Source: an uncultured Bacteroidales bacterium (GTDB lineage Bacteria > Bacteroidota > Bacteroidia > Bacteroidales > P3). Taken from it: a stretch of DNA of 64,000 bases. Numbering within the stretch: the stretch's first letter is position 1; the number at the start of each line of letters is the position of its first letter. The notes under the pieces are model-generated. The model saw only the letters and a program-made list of their open reading frames with translations, did no database searches and was not told the origin of the DNA. Location of the stretch: positions 1 through 64,000 of the forward strand of contig CAJONE010000001.1 of the NCBI GenBank assembly GCA_905235855.1. The letters run 5' to 3'. Shown piece after piece: positions 27,611 through 35,121 of the stretch. Position numbers and translations under genes: made by a program.

Positions 27611-28513
27611 TCATCGCACCCTCAACTTCATTCCGGCAAGCAGCGTGTCGGGTTTGAAAGCAAACACACTGCTCATTTCGCCTGCCATACCAAACCCACA
27701 ACAGTCGCAGACTCCGGCTGTCCTGCCAGTGCATTCGGCGAAACGGGTTCCGTCGTGCAGAATGAAATTCGAGACCCAACAATGTTTCTTGAACTTGTTG
27801 TCACGTAGTTTCTTCAAGCCTGATATGCTGTTCATTATTGGTAGACCACGTCTTTTCAACCGAATGAGACGGTCTGCGACATCAGCACGCAACGACCAGT
27901 CGAGAAAGAGGGTTTCTGTACCCTGATACGGGGTGTGGAAGCTAAAGGACACCTGTTGCAAATGCGGATTGTTGCCAACATAGTCCACAACCTCCTCAAC
28001 ATGCTTGTAGTTACGGTTATTGATGGTCATATTGACGCTGACAGATTCGAGGCCGCAGTCGGCGATGTTGCGCTCGAGACGCGCAAAAGCCCCGTCTCCA
28101 CGAATGTCATCATGCACGGCTCCCAATCCGTCAATACTCACCCAGATGCTGTCAGCTTTTAATCCTTTCAACGGCTGCTGGCCATTGGTGGTTACAGTGC
28201 AAGAATAGAAACCAATAGATTTAGCCAAGTCAATAAGGTCGTTGATGTTTTTGCCGTCCTCGTGCCACAACATTGGTTCACCGCCCTCAAAATCCACAAA
28301 TCGGCTGCCGATTCCATAACTGTAGCGCAACTCCTCGCCTATCTGGACCATGGGTTTCATCACAGGATTGCGATGGTTGTATATAGCACAATGCCGACAC
28401 GACAGCGAGCAGGCATCAGTAATGAAAAGGACAGTCTGCAACGGTCGTTTCCTCCCAAAGAAGCGTGCCCCTACAAACCATTTGGCAAGATAAACAAGTT
28501 GTTTCGGATGCAC
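27611..28513 (-). CDS. Radical SAM protein with C-terminal cysteine cluster
   Basis: A 300-residue radical SAM enzyme. The [4Fe-4S] motif CSLSCRHC lies at about 35-42, followed by DFEGGEPMLW (GGE motif) near 75 and SIDGLGAVHDDIRGDGAF near 125. Six cysteines cluster at the end: one in KKHCWVSNF, one in FAECTG, and three in GVCDCCGFG, suggesting a second iron-sulfur site like a shortened SPASM domain. The overall look recalls HpnH-like and anaerobic maturase enzymes. Substrate unknown; neighbours (pth, purD) give no hint. The gene stands alone with over 100 bases on either side. Confidence 0.75.
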   Translation of the reverse strand: MHPKQLVYLAKWFVGARFFGRKRPLQTVLFITDACSLSCRHCAIYNHRNPVMKPMVQIGEELRYSYGIGSRFVDFEGGEPMLWHEDGKNINDLIDLAKSIGFYSCTVTTNGQQPLKGLKADSIWVSIDGLGAVHDDIRGDGAFARLERNIADCGLESVSVNMTINNRNYKHVEEVVDYVGNNPHLQQVSFSFHTPYQGTETLFLDWSLRADVADRLIRLKRRGLPIMNSISGLKKLRDNKFKKHCWVSNFILHDGTRFAECTGRTAGVCDCCGFGMAGEMSSVFAFKPDTLLAGMKLRVR

Positions 28514-28620
28514 TGACAGTGAATTCTATTACCGTTTTACAATATGTTTTTACAGAGTGATTTGCCGTAGAATGGATCTACACCTGTCAAACCCGCTGAA
28601 TAGTTATGATGCCCTCATTT

Positions 28621-29901
28621 TTACAAATTCAAGAGATCCTGTCCAATGTCCTTGCGGTTATATTTACCGTCGAATTCGATTTTCGAGGCCTCCTGATATG
28701 CCTTCAACAGAGCAACGGGGAGAGTGTCGTCGATGGCCGTGACAGCGAGCACACGTCCGCCATTGGTAACAATATGGTCATCTGACCTTGCTGTGCCTGC
28801 ATGGAAAACCATCGCGTCGCTCACACTTTCAATTCCGACGATAGAATCGCCTTTTCGGTATTTTTCTGGATAACCGCCAGCCACCAAAACGACACTTGCA
28901 GCCGTACGCGGATTGACATCGAGCGTCATTCGGTTAAGTGTGCCGTCTCCCACCGCTTCGAACAGCTCGACCACGTCACTTTTTATGCGCGGGAATACGC
29001 TCTGCGTCTCCGGATCGCCCATGCGGACGTTATATTCTATAACATACGGGTCACCGCTACAGTTCATAAGTCCAATGAAAATAAATCCCTTATAGTTTAT
29101 CGACTCCTCAACAAGACCTTTGATTGTGGGCTGCACAATGCGGGTTTCGACTTTTGCCATAAATTCCCTGTCGGCAAAAGGCACAGGACTTACCGAACCC
29201 ATGCCGCCGGTGTTGAGACCGGTGTCGCCGTCGCCGATGCGTTTATAGTCCTTGGCACTTGGCAAAATCTTGTAATGCTTGCCGTCGGTGAGTACGAAAA
29301 CCGACAACTCAATGCCTTCAAGATACTGCTCTATAACCACCCTGGCCGAAGCCTGCCCGAACTTGGCGCCGTCGAGCATTTCAACCAACTCCTTTTCGGC
29401 CTCCTCTATGGTAGGCAAAATCACAACACCCTTGCCTGCCGCCAAACCGTCGGCTTTCAGAACATACGGAGCTTTCAGCTCACGCAGAAAGCTGATGCCA
29501 TCGACGATGGTCGATTTATCGAATGACTTATAGCGAGCCGTCGGTATTGCGTGGCGCGACATAAAATCCTTTGCATAGTCCTTACTGCCCTCCAACATGG
29601 CACCCTGACGAGAAGGTCCGATAACGGGTACTTTCGCCAATGACTCGTCGGACGCAAAGAAATCGGCAATACCCGCCACAAGCGGAGCCTCCGGTCCCAC
29701 AACCACCATACGCACATCGTTCGACTTGACAAAGTCGGCAACACTCTGGAAATCCATAATGTCGAGAGCAACATTGGTGCCGCATTCACTTGTTCCTGCA
29801 TTGCCTGGAGCTATAAAAAGACGCGAGCATCGTGGACTCTGCGAAATCTTATATGCTATAGCATGTTCGCGTCCGCCCGATCCTAACAGCAGTATATTCA
29901 T
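28621..29901 (-). CDS. purD: Phosphoribosylamine-glycine ligase PurD
   Basis: A 426-residue GAR synthetase, second step of purine synthesis. LLLGSGGREHAIAYKISQSP opens the N domain, VVGPEAPLVAGIADFF follows at about 65-80, the ATP-grasp core has KADGLAAGKGVVI near 145 and NTGGMGSVSPVPF near 215, and NVRMGDPETQ near 290 completes the site. Length and motifs are normal. A -7 box lies 30 bases upstream. It is monocistronic in the window. Confidence 0.95.
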   Translation of the reverse strand: MNILLLGSGGREHAIAYKISQSPRCSRLFIAPGNAGTSECGTNVALDIMDFQSVADFVKSNDVRMVVVGPEAPLVAGIADFFASDESLAKVPVIGPSRQGAMLEGSKDYAKDFMSRHAIPTARYKSFDKSTIVDGISFLRELKAPYVLKADGLAAGKGVVILPTIEEAEKELVEMLDGAKFGQASARVVIEQYLEGIELSVFVLTDGKHYKILPSAKDYKRIGDGDTGLNTGGMGSVSPVPFADREFMAKVETRIVQPTIKGLVEESINYKGFIFIGLMNCSGDPYVIEYNVRMGDPETQSVFPRIKSDVVELFEAVGDGTLNRMTLDVNPRTAASVVLVAGGYPEKYRKGDSIVGIESVSDAMVFHAGTARSDDHIVTNGGRVLAVTAIDDTLPVALLKAYQEASKIEFDGKYNRKDIGQDLLNL

Positions 29902-29930
29902 ATAATAAGTGTGTGTTTTGAATTAAACTG

Positions 29931-29938
29931 CAAAATTA
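29931..29938 (-). promoter_or_regulatory. -7 box for purD
   Basis: The minus strand reads TAATTTTG, an exact TAnnTTTG match, 30 bases before the purD start codon. A TTG at 29963-29961 is 22 bases further upstream, slightly too far for the ideal -33 spacing. Confidence 0.45.
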
Positions 29939-30060
29939 CACAAAATCCCAAACATTTTTGCAATTTCGCGTTCTTGCGGACTCACTTCGGGCTTCATTTT
30001 CGAAAATTCCACACCTTTTGAAATCTAACTTGTGCTGGAGGTATATAATTACCTGTTGCA

Positions 30061-30089
30061 TTTGTTTTTAAAAGGTTATGTTATCTTTG
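30061..30089 (+). promoter_or_regulatory. Promoter-like boxes upstream of an orphan T9SS tail
   Basis: TTTG (30061-30064) and TATCTTTG (30082-30089) are separated by 17 bases; the -7 box is a perfect match and the spacing is slightly short. The only coding-like sequence downstream before ackA is the orphan sorting-domain fragment. Confidence 0.45.
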
Positions 30090-30225
30090 CAGCGATAAAA
30101 CCTCCACAGGCTTGTAGTGAACTTGGAATTCCTCGCTGCGTCAGCCATTGCCATATTGCGCCCCCCCCTTTATAATGCTTCTCCTTAACAATATTCAATT
30201 GAACTTTAAATGGCTTTTAAGCACA

Positions 30226-30333
30226 TGGTCACCATCAGCACATCCATCCTTGCGTAAAGGCATCTATCTGATGAAGGTGCACACGGCTTCCGGCGCAAAT
30301 ACATGTAAACTCGTGGTTGGCTCAACCTACTGA
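30226..30333 (+). pseudogene. Orphan remnant of a T9SS type A C-terminal sorting domain
   Basis: An open frame ending at 30333 has as its last 27 residues a sequence with the shape of a type A sorting-domain tail: LRKGIYLMKVHTASGA, then NTCKLVVGSTY and stop. The pattern 'GIYLxKVxxxxGxxxxKLVV' is the usual end of T9SS cargo in Bacteroidales. Upstream in this frame there is no signal peptide and no recognisable cargo; the frame can be followed back only to about 30148, through residues without domain character. I read it as the 3' scar of a lost secreted-protein gene, with its old promoter perhaps at 30061-30089. The rest of the 624-base gap between purD and ackA holds only the promoter boxes listed. 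Confidence 0.55.
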
Positions 30334-30445
30334 GCCATCGCTCACCTGCATCAGACTCCTTCTCTCGTATTCCCACATTTTGTTTTTTAAGCTCCATCGG
30401 GAGTAAAAATGGGGCTTATATATTTATGCTTTCCAAAATAATGAG

Positions 30446-30453
30446 TATCTTTG
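30446..30453 (+). promoter_or_regulatory. -7 box for ackA
   Basis: TATCTTTG is a perfect TAnnTTTG box, 73 bases upstream of the ackA start. The -33 region is AT-rich without a clear TTTG. Confidence 0.5.
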
Positions 30454-30525
30454 AATGCTTGCAATTGGCAGCACCATCTTCATTATATTGCCAAAAGTAA
30501 TTGTTAATCAAAATCATAAACACAA

Positions 30526-31737
30526 ATGAAAATTTTAGTCTTAAATTGCGGAAGTTCCTCAATCAAGTATCAACTTATCGATATGGCCAACAACGCCAAC
30601 GTTATGGCCAAGGGTTTGCTTGAGCGTATCGGTCTTGAAATGGGTGAGTTTACCCACAAATACAATGGCGAAAAGCACTACGAACAACTGCCCATTCCCG
30701 ACCACACTGCCGGCATAAAGCTGGTGCTCAATGCACTGCTTGATGCAAAAATCGGAGTTATAAAGGATATAAACGAAATAGGAGCCGTAGGAAACCGCGT
30801 GGCTCATGGTGGCGAACTTTTCAAGGACAGCTGTCTGGTAAACGATGAGGTGATAGAGAAAATAAAGTCGCTGACGGACCTTGCGCCACTGCATACACCC
30901 GGCAATCTGGCGGGCATCTATGCCATGAAAGAGGTGCTGCCCAACGTGCCGCAGGCTGTCGTGTTCGACACCGCGTTCCACAGCACTCTGCCGCCCAAGG
31001 CCTTCCTCTACGGCCTGCCCTACGACTACTATAAGAAATATGGCATCCGCCGCTACGGATTCCACGGCACCAGCCACAAATTTGTGGCCGAAAAAGCCGC
31101 CAAGATGGTAGGCAAAGACTGGAAAGAGCTGAAAATCATCAGTTGTCACCTCGGAAGCGGTGCCTCTATAGCCGCGATTGACCACGGCAAATCGGTCGAC
31201 ACCTCAATGGGTATGACACCACTCGAAGGCCTTATCATGGGTTCGCGTCCTGGCGATGTGGATCCAGGCGCATTGCAATTCCTTTTCGAAAAAGAGATGG
31301 CCGAGGGCAAGACTTGGAAAGACATTGTCAAAATGCTCAACAAACAATGCGGTTTGGTGGGTATCAGCGGCGGCAAACAGGATATGCGCGACATACGTGC
31401 CGGACGCGATGCCGGCGACGAACGCTGCACCTATGCCTTCGACATGTTCGCCACGCGAGTGAAGAAATATATCGGAGGCTATATGGCCGAGATGGGCGGC
31501 TGCGACATACTGCTGTTCACTGGCGGTATCGGCGAAAACGCATGGTTTATGCGCCACCCGATTCTGGAAAACATGGAATGCCTCGGCATCAAGGTAGACA
31601 TGAAGCTCAATGACGAAACCGCCGGCACCGACGGCGTTATCTCTACACCCGACTCGAAAGTCACGACTATTGTCGTCACCACCGACGAAGAATATGTGAT
31701 AGCAAGCGACACATTCCGCCTGGTAAACGGAAAATAA
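30526..31737 (+). CDS. ackA: Acetate kinase AckA
   Basis: A 403-residue enzyme making ATP and acetate from acetyl phosphate. Phosphate-binding NCGSSSIKYQL is at residues 7-17, GNRVAHGG near 88-95, the substrate site DTAFHSTLP near 148, the signature GFHGTSHKFVAEKAA near 180, HLGSGASIAAIDHGKSVDTS near 207-226, and FTGGIGENAWFMR near 327. Length is normal. Phosphotransacetylase (pta), often the neighbour, is not present within the window. A -7 box lies 73 bases upstream and a strong terminator 8 bases downstream. Confidence 0.96.
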   Translation: MKILVLNCGSSSIKYQLIDMANNANVMAKGLLERIGLEMGEFTHKYNGEKHYEQLPIPDHTAGIKLVLNALLDAKIGVIKDINEIGAVGNRVAHGGELFKDSCLVNDEVIEKIKSLTDLAPLHTPGNLAGIYAMKEVLPNVPQAVVFDTAFHSTLPPKAFLYGLPYDYYKKYGIRRYGFHGTSHKFVAEKAAKMVGKDWKELKIISCHLGSGASIAAIDHGKSVDTSMGMTPLEGLIMGSRPGDVDPGALQFLFEKEMAEGKTWKDIVKMLNKQCGLVGISGGKQDMRDIRAGRDAGDERCTYAFDMFATRVKKYIGGYMAEMGGCDILLFTGGIGENAWFMRHPILENMECLGIKVDMKLNDETAGTDGVISTPDSKVTTIVVTTDEEYVIASDTFRLVNGK

Positions 31738-31745
31738 CCTTGTCC

Positions 31746-31790
31746 AAAAGCGGAGACACGGACAGGACACTGCCATGTCTCCGCTTTTTT
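31746..31790. terminator. Terminator after ackA
   Basis: A 13-bp perfect stem AAAAGCGGAGACA / TGTCTCCGCTTTT (31746-31758 with 31776-31788) with a 17-base loop, running into a T-run on the plus strand and with A's on the other side. It separates ackA from the PorE-like gene, which therefore should have its own promoter. Confidence 0.85.
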
Positions 31791-31804
31791 TAACCACCTG
31801 AAGA

Positions 31805-33745
31805 ATGAACAACACGAAACCTTTTCTCTTTTTTCTCACAGCAGCTCTGATTTCGATAACGGCCACCTTCGCCCAAAAGCAACCCTACACTTCATCTAAC
31901 AGAAAGGCTGTTGGGCTTTACGAGAAAGGTAAGCAATGCATGGACCGCTCCGACCGGCCCTGTGCCGAAAACCATTTCAAGCAGGCGGCAAAGGCAGACC
32001 CTAAATTTGCCGAGCCAAATATAATGCTAGGCGAGATGTTCGAGGATGCCCATCGCGATTCCATGGCTTGCGTCTATTACCGCGCCGCAGTGCAAGCCAA
32101 CCCGACATTCTACACTATGGCATGGTTACGCATAGGCGAACTGGAACTTCGTCAGCAGCACTATGCAGCCGCTGTTGAAGCCTACACACAGTTTTTGGCC
32201 CTCGACAAGAAAAATCCCGACAAACACGCCGAGGTAGAGAAAAAGATGAAGACCGTGGCGTTCCGCCAACATGCATACGCCAATCCCGTGCCATTCAACC
32301 CACAAAACATGGGTGCAGCAGTGAACACGCCTAACGACGAATACCTGCCGGCACTCACCGCCGACGGCCAGACACTCGTCTTCACACGCCGTTTTCCACG
32401 CACAGGGAAAACAACCGCAAATTCACCGATGGAAGAGGACTTCTACGTTAGCGTGAAAAAAAACGGTGAATGGGGCAAGGCCGTGCGAATGTCGGAGCCG
32501 GTAAACACCTACGACAACGAAGGAGCCCAGTGCATCTCGCAAGACGGGCGTATGATGATTTTCACAGGCTGCAACCGCAAGGACGGCGCCGGAAGATGCG
32601 ACCTCTACATCTGCCACCGCGAAGGCACTCAATGGTCAAAGCCACAAAATTTGGGAATGCCCGTGAATACAGCGGCCTGGGAGGCACAGCCCACTTTCTC
32701 GGTCGACGGAAAAACCCTCTATTTCGTGTGCAACCGCAAAGGAGGTTTGGGTGGTATGGATATATGGAAAAGCGAAATGGTGAACGGAGAATGGACTGAC
32801 CCCATAAACCTCGGCGCTCCGATAAACACTCCCGACGACGAAATGTCGCCATTCATACATTTTGACGACCACACCCTCTATTTTGCCAGTAAAGGGCACA
32901 TCGGTATGGGAGGCTTTGACCTCTTTATGAGCAAACTGCAGGACGACGGCACATGGAGCGAACCCGTCAACGTGGGCTACCCAATCAACACCGAGGGCGA
33001 CGAGTCGAACATGATAGTGAGTGCCGACGGTCGCACAGCCATATACTCGTCAGACCAACCGGGGGGCTACGGCCGCGAAGACTTGTATATGTTTGAGTTG
33101 CCCGAGGAAGTGCGTCCACAAGCTACAACATATATACAGGGCATCGTCTATGACAAGAAAACAAAACAACGTTTGTCGGCAGATTTTGCCATATCAGACC
33201 TTACGACCAAAAGTGACGTTGTGAGTGCCACCTCCGACCCTGTTGACGGCAGTTTCCTACTCACCCTGCCAGGTTTGCACCACTACGCGCTATCGGTTTC
33301 CAAGGAGGGATACCTTTTCTACTCGAAGAACTTTGAGATGACCGCAGCATCAATCGACAACCCCTTCACTTTGGAGGTTCCGCTGGAACCAATTGAGGTT
33401 GGTTCCAGCGTCACACTGAACAATGTGTTTTTCGAGATGGCCAAATGGGATTTGAAAGAAGAATCGACCGTGGAACTCGACAAACTAATTGCACTAATGA
33501 ATGAAAACCCGAATATGCGCGTTCTGCTCGAAGGCCATACGGACAACGTGGGGTCGGATGTGGCAAACCAGAAACTGTCAGAAAACCGTGCCAAGGCAGT
33601 GTATGACTACCTTGTGAAACACGGCGTGGCGGCAAGCAGGTTGCAATATAAAGGGTATGGCGAAACCAAACCGATAGCCGACAACAACACCGAGGAGGGT
33701 CGCGCACAAAACCGCCGCACAGTGTTCACCGTGACGCAAAAATAG
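31805..33745 (+). CDS. PorE-like TPR / beta-propeller / OmpA family protein
   Basis: A 646-residue exported protein close in length and layout to P. gingivalis PorE (T9SS). Signal peptide at 1-24 (ending TATFAQ). TPR at about 35-150, PD40 propeller repeats at about 165-440 (YLPALTADGQTLVFTRRFP, YFVCNRKGGLGGMDIWKSE, YFASKGHIGMGGFDLFMSK, YSSDQPGGYGREDLYMFEL), a carboxypeptidase-regulatory-like domain at about 450-535, and an OmpA domain at about 540-646 with the peptidoglycan-binding residues in LLEGHTDNVGS and LSENRAKAVYDYL. No lipobox is present. It has the same plan as the protein encoded at 18091 but lacks its retropepsin-like tail. It probably anchors an outer-membrane machine to peptidoglycan. 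Confidence 0.85.
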   Translation: MNNTKPFLFFLTAALISITATFAQKQPYTSSNRKAVGLYEKGKQCMDRSDRPCAENHFKQAAKADPKFAEPNIMLGEMFEDAHRDSMACVYYRAAVQANPTFYTMAWLRIGELELRQQHYAAAVEAYTQFLALDKKNPDKHAEVEKKMKTVAFRQHAYANPVPFNPQNMGAAVNTPNDEYLPALTADGQTLVFTRRFPRTGKTTANSPMEEDFYVSVKKNGEWGKAVRMSEPVNTYDNEGAQCISQDGRMMIFTGCNRKDGAGRCDLYICHREGTQWSKPQNLGMPVNTAAWEAQPTFSVDGKTLYFVCNRKGGLGGMDIWKSEMVNGEWTDPINLGAPINTPDDEMSPFIHFDDHTLYFASKGHIGMGGFDLFMSKLQDDGTWSEPVNVGYPINTEGDESNMIVSADGRTAIYSSDQPGGYGREDLYMFELPEEVRPQATTYIQGIVYDKKTKQRLSADFAISDLTTKSDVVSATSDPVDGSFLLTLPGLHHYALSVSKEGYLFYSKNFEMTAASIDNPFTLEVPLEPIEVGSSVTLNNVFFEMAKWDLKEESTVELDKLIALMNENPNMRVLLEGHTDNVGSDVANQKLSENRAKAVYDYLVKHGVAASRLQYKGYGETKPIADNNTEEGRAQNRRTVFTVTQK

Positions 33746-33847
33746 TGGGAGAAATCTATTATCATCAAAATACCGAAGGACAGCATTCTTGTGGCATTTG
33801 CAGGAACGGAGTTGCATAAAAAAGACGATTGGGGGGTATGATATTTA

Positions 33848-33967
33848 TTTACATACATAAAGTACAATAGTTAATGAAACGTTTTTACTTATTCCTGATA
33901 TTCATTGTTCTCAATCTAATATGTGCACTGTCAGGCATATATTTACACGGAAAGTGGAAACCGCGTG
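33848..33967 (+). repeat. Repeat block A, left copy
   Basis: About 120 bases resembling 38131-38250 at roughly four bases in five, from TTTACATACATA through ATGAAACGTTTTT to GTGGAAACCGCGTG. The left copy has one extra A at about 33918 compared with the right copy, which shifts the frame of the encoded signal-peptide segment. Confidence 0.75.
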
Positions 33968-34107
33968 ATGTTTTATGTACGCACCCGTCGCTGTGTCACA
34001 TAAATATCAAGACCATCGACGTGGTTCCGCTGCCGACAGGTAACTATACGGTAAGTCTTGAGGACAATGGTATTGTTCTGGATTCCAAAACCCTTGTGGT
34101 GCAATGA
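33874..34107 (+). pseudogene. Chimeric remnant: signal-peptide start fused to a T9SS tail
   Basis: An open frame of 77 residues starting MKRFYLFLIFIVLNLICALS and ending LPTGNYTVSLEDNG, IVLDSKTLVVQ. The first half is repeat block A and the second is block B, the 3' end of the protease gene at 37.5 kb. There is no cargo domain between them. Relative to the right copy of block A, a one-base insertion near 33918 moves the downstream part out of frame: in the shifted frame it reads YVHCQAYIYTESGNRV, matching YVHSQTYIYTASGNRV of the right copy. I therefore read this as a decayed or recombined T9SS gene rather than a working one, although the frame is open and could make a short secreted peptide. 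Confidence 0.6.
33979..34106 (+). repeat. Repeat block B, left copy (T9SS tail coding)
   Basis: 128 bases nearly identical to 37532-37659, with three differences that I can count: C/T at 34018 (gaccatC/Tgac), G/T near 34099 (cttgtG/Tgt), and G/A in the stop codon (TGA here, TAA there). The near identity shows recent duplication or gene conversion. Confidence 0.9.
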
Positions 34108-34143
34108 TTGTATTATTTATTAAGGGTATCCTTCAAAAATTAA

Positions 34144-34284
34144 ATGTCGAATAATCAACAATATAATCATAATTCAGCGGTATACTTTATAGAAACAACA
34201 ACATTTTTGACCAAGTACAGTGCCACAGGCAAACAGATGCTATTTCGTAAGAAACGGAATAAGGTAACTGAAAGATTAATCTAA
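34144..34284 (+). CDS. Possible 46-residue orphan protein
   Basis: An ATG-to-TAA frame beginning MSNNQQYNHNSAVYFIETTT and containing FLTKYSATGKQMLFRKKR. I do not recognise it. It lies in the AT-rich gap between the chimeric remnant and the first island lipoprotein, so chance is a real explanation. The YSATGK segment is faintly like the YxASGN motif of block A, but this is too short to use. From 34285 to 34496 I see no gene; that stretch includes complementary arms that could form an H-type pseudoknot (34391-34422). Confidence 0.2.
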   Translation: MSNNQQYNHNSAVYFIETTTFLTKYSATGKQMLFRKKRNKVTERLI

Positions 34285-34496
34285 CCCAACATAATGCGAG
34301 GTAAATTTTGTAGAATTGTCCAAAATAACTCCCCAAGACGAGGTTTGCAAAACAATGCTGCACCTCTGTACACTTTGCAAATAGCGAAAAAGCCTGGCGG
34401 AGCGGTTGAAGCAGGCTCTCCGTCATGGCCAGCAGACAAAAATAAGCGAATTTTAGAGCCTACTTTAAGAAGACAATAAAGACAAAGAATAAAAAC

Positions 34497-34862
34497 ATGT
34501 ACAGAAAAATATGTCTAACGTCAATAGTTTTTATGAGTCTACTGGCGTTTTCCAGCTGTGAGAAAGAGCGTTCGATGTATCCTCCGATGGATGTCTCTGG
34601 CAAGTTTGTGATACTTCAGAAGTCAAAGCGGTTTAAATTGTATGGTCATACCGTAAAAGCATATTTATACGAACTGCGGGAGGGGGAATACCTCTCATAC
34701 GAGACTTGCATAACAGGACATATACCATCCGAATTCAGAAGTTACGATACGATTAACATCAAAGCCACAATGATACATGTTGCCCCTGAATTTGAATATT
34801 TCTATATTGACTCAACAAAACCTCCAGCCGTATATAAGTTGGAAAACATTGAAAAAATATAA
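34497..34862 (+). CDS. Hypothetical lipoprotein, first gene of the island
   Basis: A 121-residue predicted lipoprotein. The signal MYRKICLTSIVFMSLLAFSS is followed by Cys (lipobox Phe-Ser-Ser-Cys), then EKERSMYPPMDVSGKFVILQ. No known domain. The mature part looks like a small beta-rich fold (KRFKLYGHTVKAYLYELREG, FEYFYIDSTKPPAVYKLENI). Its stop lies four bases before the ATG of the secreted protease gene, so the two are in one transcript. A second lipoprotein of similar size follows the protease. AT-rich codon use is shared by the three genes and differs from neighbours outside the island. Confidence 0.7.
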   Translation: MYRKICLTSIVFMSLLAFSSCEKERSMYPPMDVSGKFVILQKSKRFKLYGHTVKAYLYELREGEYLSYETCITGHIPSEFRSYDTINIKATMIHVAPEFEYFYIDSTKPPAVYKLENIEKI

Positions 34863-35113
34863 AAACATGAAACATATAACATTGATATCAATAATAACCT
34901 TTGTTATATTAATAACAATTGCTGGAAATATCTCCGCACAAAATGCAAGAGGTTACTATTATGCAGGAGAAAAACAGCATTGGTGGACAGACGACTCTAC
35001 CTCAATGAATATAATAGTTGCTGATACTTCACATCTTGTCTATATAGCACATGCTCTTGAAAGCAACTTCAAAGCGCCAAACGATGAGGTATTATATGAT
35101 GACGAAGATGACA

Positions 35114-35121
35114 ATATATAT
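35114..35121 (+). repeat. (AT)4 tract at the protease frameshift point
   Basis: ATATATAT lies at the end of frame 1. Frame 1 stops at 35125-35127; adding one AT unit here would read through as ...Asn-Ile-Tyr-Met-Ile-Asn-Ser-Val into the protease frame. Confidence 0.6.

Noticed and set aside
30148-30225. Upstream part of the open frame carrying the orphan T9SS tail, as a complete small protein
   Set aside because: No signal peptide and no domain; only the 3' third is convincing.
34294-34479. 61-codon plus-strand frame in the island gap
   Set aside because: No signal peptide or domain, and composition like non-coding sequence; it covers the possible pseudoknot.
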